A DNA stretch of 64,000 bases from Bacteroidetes bacterium GWE2_42_24 (lineage in GTDB: Bacteria > Bacteroidota > Bacteroidia > Bacteroidales > TTA-H9). Shown one piece after another: positions 1-8,998 of this stretch. Numbering within the stretch: position 1 is the stretch's first letter; every line of letters begins with the position of its first letter. The notes below the pieces were generated by a model that was given only the letters and a program-made list of their open reading frames with translations, ran no database searches and was not told the DNA's origin. Made by a program: the position numbers and the translations under genes. The stretch is taken from assembly GCA_001768515.1 (NCBI GenBank), contig MEOA01000001.1, positions 124,001 to 188,000 on the forward strand. The letters run 5' to 3'.

Positions 1-1
1 T

Positions 2-1063
2 GAAGCATGGGACTTTGAAATCAGGGATGAAGACGAAGATTTTTACAGAAATGAGGGAATACGACATGAAGATTATTACTGTTATTCAAAACCTGTTACC
101 GCTCCGGCTGATGGATATGTTGAACAAATTCTTAATGGTATCAATGATTCCCCAATCGGTGAAATGGATCTGACCCACAATTGGGGTAACACAATAATCA
201 TCAGACATTCTGAGCATTTTTACACAAAAATGAGCCACTTAAAAAAAGACTCTTTTAAGGTAGTAAAAGGACAGTGGGTGCAACGTGGAGAGGTTGTTGC
301 CCTGACAGGTAGCAGTGGCCGATCACCACGCCCGCACCTTCACTTTCAGGTACAAGAATTCCCTTACATCGGGAGCTATACCCTTCCTTGTGCTTTATCG
401 TCTTATATAAGACATAAAAAATCAGGATTTGAATATGTTCAGACTGGGATTCCATTTCAGGATGAGGTCATCTCAAACATCCAGCCCAATGAAGCTATTG
501 CAGCTGCCTTTAGATTTATACCTGGGCAGTTATTAAAATTCAGGGTAAAAAATGAGGATAACACAATCAAAGAAATCGTATGGGAAGTAAAATCAGATAG
601 TTATAACAACACTTACCTGTGGTCCGAAACTGGAAAAGCAAGGGCATGGTACAAAAACGACGGGAAGGTGATGTGGTTTACACATTTTGAAGGCAATAAA
701 AGGGCGTTGCTCTACTACTTCTATCTTGGTGCGTATAAAGTCATCAATGGTTTTTACAAAGGAATGGTGGTTGAGGATCAATACCCGCTTCACATTATCG
801 CTGATCAACGCTGGTTGTTACTTCAAGATTTTGTAGCCCCATTTCACATTTTTATGAGTAGCAATTTCAGCATGCACTACAGAAAAATGGACGATCAGTT
901 TTCCGATTCATATGTATACCTCGATTCCAGCGCTACACTGAAAATATTCGGGAAAACTACCAGTGTAATTGATTTCCGGTGGGAATTGCACAACAATTTG
1001 ATCAGCAAACTTGTCATAATAAAAGATAAACGGAAGATAGAGGTTGAATACATTCTGGAATAA
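2..1063 (+). CDS. M23-family metallopeptidase (LytM-like), 5' end outside the window
   Basis: The frame is open from the window edge, so the true start lies upstream; the first internal ATG (164) falls inside the peptidase domain. The visible 353 residues begin with a domain reading P-V-T-A-P-A-D-G, then G-N-T-I-I-I-R-H and P-H-L-H-F-Q, which is the M23 fold with its H-x-H zinc motif (around residue 115 of the visible part). An H-E-D near visible residues 22-24 may supply the first zinc pair. About 230 residues of unassigned C-terminal sequence follow. M23 enzymes cut peptidoglycan cross-links or glycine-rich peptides, normally in the periplasm. The next gene starts 4 bases after this stop, so the three genes up to 3025 are probably co-transcribed. 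The family call is firm; the substrate is unknown. Confidence 0.85.
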   Translation, partial: EAWDFEIRDEDEDFYRNEGIRHEDYYCYSKPVTAPADGYVEQILNGINDSPIGEMDLTHNWGNTIIIRHSEHFYTKMSHLKKDSFKVVKGQWVQRGEVVALTGSSGRSPRPHLHFQVQEFPYIGSYTLPCALSSYIRHKKSGFEYVQTGIPFQDEVISNIQPNEAIAAAFRFIPGQLLKFRVKNEDNTIKEIVWEVKSDSYNNTYLWSETGKARAWYKNDGKVMWFTHFEGNKRALLYYFYLGAYKVINGFYKGMVVEDQYPLHIIADQRWLLLQDFVAPFHIFMSSNFSMHYRKMDDQFSDSYVYLDSSATLKIFGKTTSVIDFRWELHNNLISKLVIIKDKRKIEVEYILE

Positions 1064-1067
1064 AAAT

Positions 1068-2417
1068 ATGTCTATGCTAAAAAAAACAGTTGCTCTATTT
1101 GGAATGCTCCTAATGCTCTTTCTGGCAACAAAAGCCTTCTCACAAGATTCTCCCGGTTTCAAGGAATACGATCAGACTACCTGGCGGCTTTATCAACAAA
1201 GGCAGTGGGATTCGCTGATCATTGTCGGGAAACAAGCCATGGCTTCTGGCAACGATTACCAATACCTTAATGCCAGACTGGGTGTTGCGTGGTTTGAGAA
1301 AGGTAATTACCGTATGGCCTCCCGATACTTTGGCAAAGCACTTCGACTGAATCAGGGAGATGAATTTTCACGCGAGTACCTGTATTTTTCTATGCTATAC
1401 TCTGGTCGCTCAGGAGGCGCCCGTTCGGTTACCAACGGCTTTTCAGAAGCTGCCCGGCAGCGCCTGCAGCTTAAAAGCCCGGTAATGCCAGCATACGTTT
1501 ATGTTGAATTAGGACCCCTCAATACCAACGCGATTAACTCCTTGCGTGATTCATATATTAGCGGCTCTGATAGCATTTATGGCGAACTCAACCTTCCCGG
1601 CAATGCCTTCTACTTTCATGCTGGTGGCGGATTTGAGTTAGGCTCATTTGTAACAGCATATGCCGCATATTCTAACCTTTCACTCGACAGGTACGAACGT
1701 ATCGAACTTGGAGATATCGATACCATCAGACGCAGTTATGATTTTAACCAACATGAGGCCTACCTCAACCTCTCTGTTGAGCCGGTCCCCGGACTACGGA
1801 TTGTCCCTTCTTTCCACTTCATCTATAACCGCTCCCGACCTATTATAGCTACCTACAATCAAGATTCCGCTGCATACAATTTTCACGTAAAATCATATAC
1901 AAACAAGGACATTGCTACCGGTATTGCGCTATATGCTGACTTTGGCCTGTTCGACATTGCCCTGCATGGTAACTACGCAACCCTCATGAATAAAACGCAG
2001 ACTGGAGGAGGTGCGGCCATCACATGGTTCCCTTCAGGAAACCTGGACTACTGGCTTAAAATACACACATCTATGCTCTCGGAAGATGGACAACATCGTT
2101 GGGTCACAGAACCATCCGCTGGCGTTCGAATTTTCCCTCATGTTTGGGCAGAAGCCTCTGCTGCCTTTGGTGACCTTACACGTTATGTAGATGAGACCAA
2201 TTTCTTGTTATTAAACACCGATGACAAGACTACGCTCAGGGCCCAGGGGGTAATCTATATTCCCGCTTTTGAAAATGTAATGTTTTCGTTTCGTTACATC
2301 TACAATCGAGCCGAAGGGCTCACCTGGCATTATGATCTGGCAGGCAAAACCATGCTTTCCGAAACATTTGATTATCAAAGACACACACTTCTTGGAGGAA
2401 TAAAATGGAGTTTTTAA
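1068..2417 (+). CDS. TPR-like outer-membrane beta-barrel protein (YaiO-like)
   Basis: A 449-residue exported protein. A TTG at 1044 would extend it, but ATG 1068 or 1074 gives a clean signal peptide (K-K, a hydrophobic run, then F-S-Q-D). Residues of about 30-110 look like TPR units (W-x-x-L-I-x-x-G-K-x-A). The remaining 300 residues are rich in alternating aromatic and polar segments and end in I-K-W-S-F, an aromatic C terminus typical of outer-membrane barrels. The arrangement resembles YaiO-type proteins, which occur with surface polysaccharide systems, but I cannot identify a specific partner. It lies between the M23 peptidase and a second TPR protein and overlaps the latter by 13 bases. 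The fold class is likely; the function is unknown. Confidence 0.7.
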   Translation: MSMLKKTVALFGMLLMLFLATKAFSQDSPGFKEYDQTTWRLYQQRQWDSLIIVGKQAMASGNDYQYLNARLGVAWFEKGNYRMASRYFGKALRLNQGDEFSREYLYFSMLYSGRSGGARSVTNGFSEAARQRLQLKSPVMPAYVYVELGPLNTNAINSLRDSYISGSDSIYGELNLPGNAFYFHAGGGFELGSFVTAYAAYSNLSLDRYERIELGDIDTIRRSYDFNQHEAYLNLSVEPVPGLRIVPSFHFIYNRSRPIIATYNQDSAAYNFHVKSYTNKDIATGIALYADFGLFDIALHGNYATLMNKTQTGGGAAITWFPSGNLDYWLKIHTSMLSEDGQHRWVTEPSAGVRIFPHVWAEASAAFGDLTRYVDETNFLLLNTDDKTTLRAQGVIYIPAFENVMFSFRYIYNRAEGLTWHYDLAGKTMLSETFDYQRHTLLGGIKWSF

Positions 2418-3025
2418 AAAAAATACTGATTGCTGTATTTGTACTCTTAAGTGTACAGACGGCCTATACCCAGAATTTCGATAAACTGGAAGAAGCTTTC
2501 AACCAAAGTTATACAAAAGAGAATGCGGGGGAATATGATCGGGCGATTGACGTACTTAAAAAAGTGTACGATGATAAGTCTTATGCCCTAAACATCAGGC
2601 TTGGTTGGCTTTACTACCTTTCAGGAAGATTCACCGATGGACTTGCCTATTACCAGAAGGCCATCCGGCTGATGCCTCAATCAATTGAAGCAAGGCTCGG
2701 GCTTGTTTATCCTGCCTCAGCACTTGGTAATTGGGAGCAGGTAAAAAATGCTTATCTCGAAATTCTTAAAATTGATCCCGGACATAGCATTACAAACTAT
2801 CGTCTGGGCCTGATTTATTACGGAAGGGAACAGTACGCCACAGCCATCCGATACTTCGAAAAAGTAGCCAATTACTACCCATTCGATTATGATGCAAACC
2901 TGATGTACGGATGGACCTGTTTAAAACTAGGAAAGTACCGGGAAGCTCGCATACTCTTCAACAATGCCCTCATGGTGAAACCGGGTGATAAATCTGCCAA
3001 AGAAGGGCTATCCTTCATCAAATAA
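2405..3025 (+). CDS. Exported TPR-repeat protein
   Basis: A 206-residue protein with an N-terminal signal peptide (F-L-K-K, hydrophobic core, T-Q-N) followed by about four TPR-like helix pairs. Examples are G-W-L-Y-Y-L-S-G-R near residue 70 and Y-R-L-G-L-I-Y-Y-G-R-E-Q-Y near residue 135. TPR proteins act as scaffolds; this one would be periplasmic. Its ATG lies inside the 3' end of the preceding barrel gene (13-base overlap), which supports translational coupling and a shared task with the barrel protein. No catalytic motif is visible. Confidence 0.75.
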   Translation: MEFLKKILIAVFVLLSVQTAYTQNFDKLEEAFNQSYTKENAGEYDRAIDVLKKVYDDKSYALNIRLGWLYYLSGRFTDGLAYYQKAIRLMPQSIEARLGLVYPASALGNWEQVKNAYLEILKIDPGHSITNYRLGLIYYGREQYATAIRYFEKVANYYPFDYDANLMYGWTCLKLGKYREARILFNNALMVKPGDKSAKEGLSFIK

Positions 3026-3102
3026 AGAACATCAAATTATAAATTTCCAGCTTCAATGCATTCTTTGGCTGATATTGGAACGCCAGCTATAAATCTGATT
3101 GC

Positions 3103-3110
3103 TACCTTTG
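3103..3110 (+). promoter_or_regulatory. Candidate -7 box (TACCTTTG) for ispG
   Basis: TACCTTTG matches the Bacteroidota -7 consensus TAnnTTTG and lies 13 bases before the ispG ATG, so the transcript leader would be very short. No well-spaced -33 TTG was found. Confidence 0.5.
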
Positions 3111-3123
3111 CAAAAAATTCTTC

Positions 3124-4929
3124 ATGGCAGTTCCTTTCGCTGAATTCATTAATCTTACCCCAATCAAACGACTTAAAACCAGCACCATCAACATAGGCCA
3201 GCTGGCTTTGGGAGGCAACGCCCCAATTAGAATTCAGTCGATGACATCAGTCGATACGCTCGACACCGCTTCAGTTGTAGCGCAATGTATCAGATTAATA
3301 GAGGCAGGTAGCGAACTGGTTCGTATAACAGCACCAGGTGTCAGGGAAGCTGAACACCTTGCTGTCATCAAAAATGAATTATTGAAATCGGGCTACACTA
3401 CACCTCTGGTGGCAGACATCCATTTCAGTCCGGCTGCCGCTGAAGTGGCTGCACGGATTGTAGAAAAAGTCCGCATCAACCCTGGTAATTACACCGAGCA
3501 TAAAACAGGTAAAACCGATTATACCGAGACAGAATATCAACTGAGTATCGATCGTATTCGTCAACGCATTGAACCACTCATCCGGATCTGTAAAGATCAT
3601 GGAACCGCCTTACGAATTGGCAGCAACCATGGCTCTTTGTCCGAACGAATTCTGAGTCGTTATGGTGATACACCTGAAGGGATGGTTCAATCAGCCATCG
3701 AATTCATCGACATCTGTGAGGATCTTGATTTCCATAATCTGGTGCTCTCTATGAAAGCAAGCAACAGCCGCATCATGGTTCAGGCTTCAAGGTTGCTGGT
3801 AAATAGGATGTTGAAACGTGGGACTGTTTACCCCCTGCACCTTGGGGTAACAGAAGCCGGGGAGGGCGAAGACGGCCGCATAAGGTCGGCTGCAGGTATC
3901 GGTGCCCTACTTGCCGAAGGCATTGGTGACACAATCAGGGTTTCCCTCACTGAAGAGCCCGAGGATGAACTGCCTGTCGCGCGACGCCTGGTCGGCTTTT
4001 TCAAAACAGATGATACTACATTGAAACCAGAACTCCCTGAAGCTTGTTCTGAGAAGAAAAGCTTCGCTGATACCAATGATATAATAAATCCTGTCTCATT
4101 TAATCGCAACCTGTCATCCGAATTCATGGGAATAGGGAATGGTAAGCCTGCCATTGTAATCGGTGACAATCAGGCCGACTTTCAGTATATCGAATCAATT
4201 CGCACCCTGGTGAGTTCTAAAACAGGTAATAAGTTACCTTTGGTTTCTACTCTTGCAGACCACCCGCAAGAGCCTTATGCATGGCTGGCCACTGCAGAAC
4301 AACTCACTGAGTTGTTAAGGAATGGCGTTTCAATTAACCCCCCTTCCTTAGTCATCCTTCATTGCGATCACCTGAATCAGCTATATCCCGTCAGATGTGC
4401 CATTGCAAATACGCGCAGGCAGGCTTTTATGAGTCCTATAGTTATAAAACATGATGCGGAGATGGATGATGCAGACGGTTATTCGATCGAAACCGCCGCT
4501 TTACTTGGCTCATTGCTTATCGACGGACTGGCTGATGGTGTCTGGCTCTCCGGTAAAACCTTACCGGAAACTAAAACAACACAAATTGCGTACAACCTGC
4601 TTCAAGCTACGAGGTTAAGATTCACTCGTACTGAGTATATCTCTTGTCCGTCATGCGGCCGCACCCGATTCAACATTCAAGAACTGGTAAAACGGGTACG
4701 AAATAAGACAGAGCATCTTACAGGGCTTACCATCGGTGTGATGGGATGTATTGTAAACGGACCCGGTGAAATGAGCGGTGCCGACTATGGTGTCGTAGGT
4801 GCAGGTAATGGCATAGTAACCTTATTCAAAGGACAGCATATCAACAAACAAGGAATCACAGAAGCAGATGCTGTAAATGAACTGATCGCGCTCATCAAAG
4901 CAGGGGGCGACTGGCATGAACCAGCATAG
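3124..4929 (+). CDS. ispG: 4-hydroxy-3-methylbut-2-enyl diphosphate synthase (IspG/GcpE), long form
   Basis: IspG reduces 2-C-methylerythritol 2,4-cyclodiphosphate to HMBPP in the non-mevalonate isoprenoid pathway using a [4Fe-4S] cluster. The 601-residue protein has the N-terminal TIM-barrel part (I-R-I-Q-S-M-T, L-V-A-D-I-H-F, K-V-R-I-N-P-G-N) and a C-terminal reductase-like domain with cluster cysteines in S-C-P-S-C-G-R and M-G-C-I-V-N-G-P-G-E. Between them, at about residues 285-505, is the extra domain that distinguishes the long Bacteroidota/Chlamydia/plant form from the roughly 370-residue proteobacterial form. A TAnnTTTG box lies just upstream. The downstream PHP gene follows after 46 bases. 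Confidence 0.95.
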   Translation: MAVPFAEFINLTPIKRLKTSTINIGQLALGGNAPIRIQSMTSVDTLDTASVVAQCIRLIEAGSELVRITAPGVREAEHLAVIKNELLKSGYTTPLVADIHFSPAAAEVAARIVEKVRINPGNYTEHKTGKTDYTETEYQLSIDRIRQRIEPLIRICKDHGTALRIGSNHGSLSERILSRYGDTPEGMVQSAIEFIDICEDLDFHNLVLSMKASNSRIMVQASRLLVNRMLKRGTVYPLHLGVTEAGEGEDGRIRSAAGIGALLAEGIGDTIRVSLTEEPEDELPVARRLVGFFKTDDTTLKPELPEACSEKKSFADTNDIINPVSFNRNLSSEFMGIGNGKPAIVIGDNQADFQYIESIRTLVSSKTGNKLPLVSTLADHPQEPYAWLATAEQLTELLRNGVSINPPSLVILHCDHLNQLYPVRCAIANTRRQAFMSPIVIKHDAEMDDADGYSIETAALLGSLLIDGLADGVWLSGKTLPETKTTQIAYNLLQATRLRFTRTEYISCPSCGRTRFNIQELVKRVRNKTEHLTGLTIGVMGCIVNGPGEMSGADYGVVGAGNGIVTLFKGQHINKQGITEADAVNELIALIKAGGDWHEPA

Positions 4930-4975
4930 CCAAATTTCCTTTACAATTGTTTATCTGGTAATCAAGACTAAATAA

Positions 4976-5803
4976 ATGGTAAATTATCATACGCATACAT
5001 ATTTTTGTGACGGATCAGACCACCCTGCTGAATATGCCATGGCAGCACTTTCGGCCGGGCTCACCGAACTCGGCTTTTCAGGACACGCCCCCGTGCCGTT
5101 CAGCAATGGCTTTGCCATTCCTGAAGACCGTTTGAGTGCCTATTGTGAAGAGATTCTTGAACTCCGGCAACTTTTCGAACCAGCCCTGAAAATATGGCTT
5201 GGACTCGAAATAGATTATATCCCGGGTGTTACCAGACCATTCGATACTTTCAGAAAATATTGCAACCTCGACTTTGTGATTGGATCAGTACATCTTGTTA
5301 AAGCAAGAAACAACGACAATTTCTGGTTTATTGACGGACCCGAAAAATCAAAATATGATGACGGCCTTCTGTCTTGCTTCGGAAACGACATTAGGGCTGC
5401 TGTAACAGCCTACTATAGTCAGGTGATAGATATGGTCATTAACGAAAATCCAGACATTGTCGGCCATTGCGACAAGATCAGGATGCATAATGCCGGTCGC
5501 TATTTCACCGGCAATGAAGATTGGTATCAGTTGCTGATTGATGAAATGCTTCAGGCTGTTAAAGAAAAGGAGGCCATCATTGAAGTAAACAGCCGCGGGC
5601 TCTATAAAAAAAGAAGCGATGACTTCTTTCCCGCTACTACAGTTCTGAAAAAGATAAAAGAGCTAAACATCCCCATAACCCTCAGTTCCGATGCGCATCG
5701 CCCGGAAGAAATAGCCCTTGGACTGATAGAAGCTCAGACATTGGTAGAATCAATGGGGTTTAAACCTGCCAACACCCCTTCGTTGATCAAGTGCTTCGTT
5801 TAG
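4976..5803 (+). CDS. PHP-domain phosphatase, histidinol-phosphatase (HisJ) type
   Basis: A 275-residue PHP-family metal-dependent phosphoesterase. The start reads N-Y-H-T-H-T-x-x-C-D-G, the classic first metal motif. Later metal ligands are visible in G-F-S-G-H-A-P, G-L-E-I-D-Y, G-S-V-H-L, I-V-G-H-C-D and S-S-D-A-H-R. Length and motif order fit HisK/HisJ histidinol-phosphatases, which remove phosphate from histidinol phosphate in histidine synthesis. No other his gene is nearby, so another small phosphate ester is possible. It faces a minus-strand gene whose stop is only 9 bases away. Confidence 0.82.
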   Translation: MVNYHTHTYFCDGSDHPAEYAMAALSAGLTELGFSGHAPVPFSNGFAIPEDRLSAYCEEILELRQLFEPALKIWLGLEIDYIPGVTRPFDTFRKYCNLDFVIGSVHLVKARNNDNFWFIDGPEKSKYDDGLLSCFGNDIRAAVTAYYSQVIDMVINENPDIVGHCDKIRMHNAGRYFTGNEDWYQLLIDEMLQAVKEKEAIIEVNSRGLYKKRSDDFFPATTVLKKIKELNIPITLSSDAHRPEEIALGLIEAQTLVESMGFKPANTPSLIKCFV

Positions 5804-5812
5804 ATATATCTG

Positions 5813-6436
5813 TCAGCTTTCATCTATTGGCATAACCTCGGCTGTAATCCTCACCCGATACTCTCTATTGTTTGTGAGAGAAACGCATCTGTAGAAAGTA
5901 CGCATCTTTTCACCCTTCCTGAAAAGTTGACCTTGAATGGCAAAAACTGCTCCCGGAGGAAGAGTTTCAAGCGTAATAATACTTTGGGCTATGCCTTCCA
6001 ATTCTCTAAAGACAGACAACAAGCCTGCATCGCCCGTTGTGGTGGCATAACCTTTTTCAATATGGTTCTTCAAAGCCATGGCTAACTTTGGAGGGAGCAC
6101 TCCAGGCACAACCCAGGGCAGGATAATCTCAGCGAAGGCAGCTTTCCAATGAGGTCCATGAGGATCACCATGATTTCTATAACGCTCATGCACAAGAAGA
6201 TGCGCCGTTTCGTGCAACAGCGTAACTAAAAAGTGATGAGGAGGCAGCGTGCTATTGATGCTAATCTGATGTCGCCACCTGTTTACATGGCTGCGATAAT
6301 CCCCATGCTTACTGGTTCGCTCCCGGGTAAGTTTAAAATTTATACTCTTAATCCCTGCTATCTGGCTGCAGTATAAGCCAGCGGTTCCCTCCGGCATAAA
6401 AGGAAGAAGACTCTTCTCAAGCTGATCCAGATTCAT
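5813..6436 (-). CDS. SprT-like zinc-binding domain protein
   Basis: A 207-residue protein carrying H-E-T-A-H followed 14 residues later by H-G-P-H-W, the zinc ligands of SprT/Spartan-type metalloprotease domains. I prefer the ATG at 6436 (M-N-L-D-Q-L-E-K): the 18 extra residues encoded back to 6490 lie mostly in the overlapping lipoprotein gene and do not look like part of the fold. The bacterial SprT group is poorly characterised; eukaryotic SPRTN cleaves DNA-protein crosslinks. The start overlaps the upstream lipoprotein gene by 20 bases, so the two are probably translated together. Confidence 0.8.
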   Translation of the reverse strand: MNLDQLEKSLLPFMPEGTAGLYCSQIAGIKSINFKLTRERTSKHGDYRSHVNRWRHQISINSTLPPHHFLVTLLHETAHLLVHERYRNHGDPHGPHWKAAFAEIILPWVVPGVLPPKLAMALKNHIEKGYATTTGDAGLLSVFRELEGIAQSIITLETLPPGAVFAIQGQLFRKGEKMRTFYRCVSLTNNREYRVRITAEVMPIDES

Positions 6437-6626
6437 AAAGGCAAATAGAGAATGATTTAGAAGATATAAAGCTAAAAGAAGGACATTCACGGCAAGGAGC
6501 CTTATGCTTTAGCCGTTTTTTATGACTTGATTTACCGGATGAGGCACAGGCTGTCATAAAAAAGACGAGCAGTAGGAAAGTAAGTAGCCTGAACCGCGAT
6601 GAATTAAAAATAAAAACCATTTTCAT
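6417..6626 (-). CDS. Small putative lipoprotein
   Basis: A 69-residue product with a hydrophobic N-terminal segment ending in F-F-M-T-A-C-A-S-S, a good lipobox with Cys at residue 26. The mature part of about 44 residues is basic (S-H-K-K-R-L-K-H-K) and has a C-R-E-C-P-S-F-S motif, similar to short Bacteroidota lipoproteins of unknown role. It overlaps the SprT-like gene downstream. The lipobox and overlap make it more than a chance frame, but no function can be given. Confidence 0.6.
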   Translation of the reverse strand: MKMVFIFNSSRFRLLTFLLLVFFMTACASSGKSSHKKRLKHKAPCRECPSFSFISSKSFSICLYESGSA

Positions 6627-6669
6627 ACCAACAAATTTACCATTTTTGCAAAACTAAAACGCAGTAAGA

Positions 6670-7983
6670 ATGCTTCTGGTCTATCTTCCCCGTGAAACTA
6701 ACCGAACAAAATATATTTTCAGGCTTTTGCTTGGGGATCTTCTGGGACTTGGGTACAAAACAACCACTGATATTGAAACTTTTAAAAGCTATGCGGGCCC
6801 GCGATTTTCATATTGCAGGATGGCCCCCGATGAAGCACTTCACATTACAGCTCATAACCTGCTTTTTCAAAGAGGTATTGAGACCACCGAAACAGGCTTC
6901 GGTCATTTTGAAGGGCTTCCAATATTATTCAAAACGTTCAATCCCCGATCGGCTCTCCCTTTTGATCTTTTCGCGGCCTCCTTTTTCATGGTTAGCCGAT
7001 ATGAAGAATACCTCCCCTATCGTCGTGATGATTATGGACGTTTCAGTGCCAGGGAAAGTTTGGCTTACCAAAAAGATTTTCTACACAGACCTGTCATAAA
7101 CATTTGGTCGTTGATCTTAAAAGATGTATTGCAGCAACACTGGCCTGATCTCAAATTCAAACTTCCTGTATACCGTTGTGAACCAACAATCGATATCGAT
7201 TCAGCCTATTCTCTTCATCACAAAGGATTCCTGCGAACTATCGGCGGTTTTGGAAAGAGCCTAAGAAAGCTCAATCTTTCTGAGATGGCTCTAAGAGCAC
7301 GGGTCATTGCCGGAACTGTACCCGATCCGTTTGACGTGTTTGAGCAATTTCATGAACTACACAATAATCTGAATCTTAAACCTATATATTTCATCCTTTT
7401 CGCTGATTATGGCCGGTTCGACAAGAATGTTCCAATTCAGAACCAAGCATTCAGAATGTTGATTAAATCGCTGGCTGATAACGCGCAAGTGGGCATTCAC
7501 CCGTCTTATCAATCAAATAACAGCTTTTCAATACTGCGCAGAGAAGTTGGTCAGTTTGGAACATTACTAAACACTGAAATTACACGAAGCAGGCAACACT
7601 TTCTAAAACTGGATTTGCCGGTTACCTATCGCAATCTAATCAATCTCGACATCACTGACGATTATTCTATGGGTTTTGCAGCCGATGCAGGCTTCAGGGC
7701 TGGAATCTGCGTCTCATTTAACTTCTATGACCTTGACCTTGATACAGAAACACCGCTGAGGATCCATCCGTTCACGGTGATGGACGGTACAATGAAAGAT
7801 TACCTGAAACTAACCAATCAACAAGCTGTAGATTTCGCAGTAAAACTCAGCAACGAGGTTAAAGCCGTAGGTGGGGTGTTCTCAACGCTTTGGCACAACG
7901 AAACCTATAGTGAAACGGGAAGGTGGATTGGATGGCGAGAAGTGTATTCACAAATCCTCGAAAACGCCATTTCTTTAAAATAG
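6670..7983 (+). CDS. Polysaccharide deacetylase-like protein with DUF7033-type N terminus
   Basis: A 437-residue cytosolic-looking protein with no signal peptide. Its N-terminal 170 residues resemble the DUF7033 region found in Bacteroidota before a deacetylase-like barrel. The C-terminal part has P-T-I-D-I-D-S and G-I-H-P-S-Y-Q-S-N, placed like the Asp and His-box metal motifs of NodB-type carbohydrate esterases, then L-W-H-N-E near the end. The second histidine of the usual H-x(3)-H box is not seen, so metal binding may differ or activity may be lost. The neighbour 34 bases downstream is a DUF6427 membrane protein. The family call is reasonable; the substrate is unknown. Confidence 0.7.
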   Translation: MLLVYLPRETNRTKYIFRLLLGDLLGLGYKTTTDIETFKSYAGPRFSYCRMAPDEALHITAHNLLFQRGIETTETGFGHFEGLPILFKTFNPRSALPFDLFAASFFMVSRYEEYLPYRRDDYGRFSARESLAYQKDFLHRPVINIWSLILKDVLQQHWPDLKFKLPVYRCEPTIDIDSAYSLHHKGFLRTIGGFGKSLRKLNLSEMALRARVIAGTVPDPFDVFEQFHELHNNLNLKPIYFILFADYGRFDKNVPIQNQAFRMLIKSLADNAQVGIHPSYQSNNSFSILRREVGQFGTLLNTEITRSRQHFLKLDLPVTYRNLINLDITDDYSMGFAADAGFRAGICVSFNFYDLDLDTETPLRIHPFTVMDGTMKDYLKLTNQQAVDFAVKLSNEVKAVGGVFSTLWHNETYSETGRWIGWREVYSQILENAISLK

Positions 7984-8017
7984 CGACCTTTGTACTCGCG
8001 AAATTTGCCAATAATTC

Positions 8018-8998
8018 ATGCTGATAAGGATCTTCAAAACCAACTACCCGGCTCAGGTAATTCTGTTTATAGTGACAGCAATTCTGTTGTGGATGCATGG
8101 GCTTTTAAACCCATTCCCCGTTGATACCAATAACTTGTCGCAGATACAACTTACTTTACTGAAGCCCTTTGTGGCGGTTCCTTTTCTGGGAGTCATTACT
8201 GCCTTAACCTTAACTATCGTTGAAGCTTTGGTTTTTAATCAATTTTTAAGTGCCAAAGAATTCGTACAGCGCAACACCCTGTTGCCTGCTTTCCTGTTTT
8301 TACTGCTATTCAGCCATGGTCCTCATCTGTTACAGGTAAATGCACTTACAGTTGCCACTCCTTTACTCTTGCTGCTGCTGATGCTAATGATTCATCTGCC
8401 CGACAGCTCCGAGCTCTACGTAACACTATTCTTCTCAGCTTTTTTCACAACTGTAGCCTCCTTTTTCTATGCACCTGCCATCTTTTTTCTGGCATTTATC
8501 TGGGTAAGTTTCATTGTGAATGGAGTTTTCACATGGCGCGAATGGGTTATCTCACTATTAGGGGGCATCATGCCCATCGTTTTCATTTGGTCATGGCTTT
8601 ACCTGAATGATCAACCTGATCTCCTATCCAATCTGGTATGGCCCCGGTATATTAACCCGTTTTCGAATAACCCGTTACCTCCGGTTCCTGAAACTATTGT
8701 GTCGATCATGATTGGACTAATGTTCATGGCTGCTTTCAGGTATCATCTTAGCTCACTCCTTGAGAACGTCTTAAGTTTCAGACGACAGTTCTGGACCCTC
8801 ACCTGGTTTACAATCTTCGCGCTGGGAAGCTGCCTCTTTTCCGGCCAACAAGTTTATCAAAATCTTGCGCTTGTAAGCATTCCGGCAGTTGCACTTACTT
8901 CCGCATGGCTGCTGATCCGAAAGCGGCAACGATGGCTCGATGTAATACTACTGACCCTGTTTATTCTCACCTTCCTTCAAAACCAAAGAATAATATGA
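8018..8998 (+). CDS. DUF6427-type multi-pass membrane protein
   Basis: A 326-residue integral membrane protein with roughly eight to ten hydrophobic segments across its length and short polar loops. The N terminus (L-I-R-I-F-K-T-N-Y-P) matches the DUF6427 family of Bacteroidota, whose function is unknown. The stop codon overlaps the ATG of rnhB (ATGA, 8995-8998), so the two are translationally coupled, although no functional link to RNase HII is evident. Confidence 0.75.
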   Translation: MLIRIFKTNYPAQVILFIVTAILLWMHGLLNPFPVDTNNLSQIQLTLLKPFVAVPFLGVITALTLTIVEALVFNQFLSAKEFVQRNTLLPAFLFLLLFSHGPHLLQVNALTVATPLLLLLLMLMIHLPDSSELYVTLFFSAFFTTVASFFYAPAIFFLAFIWVSFIVNGVFTWREWVISLLGGIMPIVFIWSWLYLNDQPDLLSNLVWPRYINPFSNNPLPPVPETIVSIMIGLMFMAAFRYHLSSLLENVLSFRRQFWTLTWFTIFALGSCLFSGQQVYQNLALVSIPAVALTSAWLLIRKRQRWLDVILLTLFILTFLQNQRII

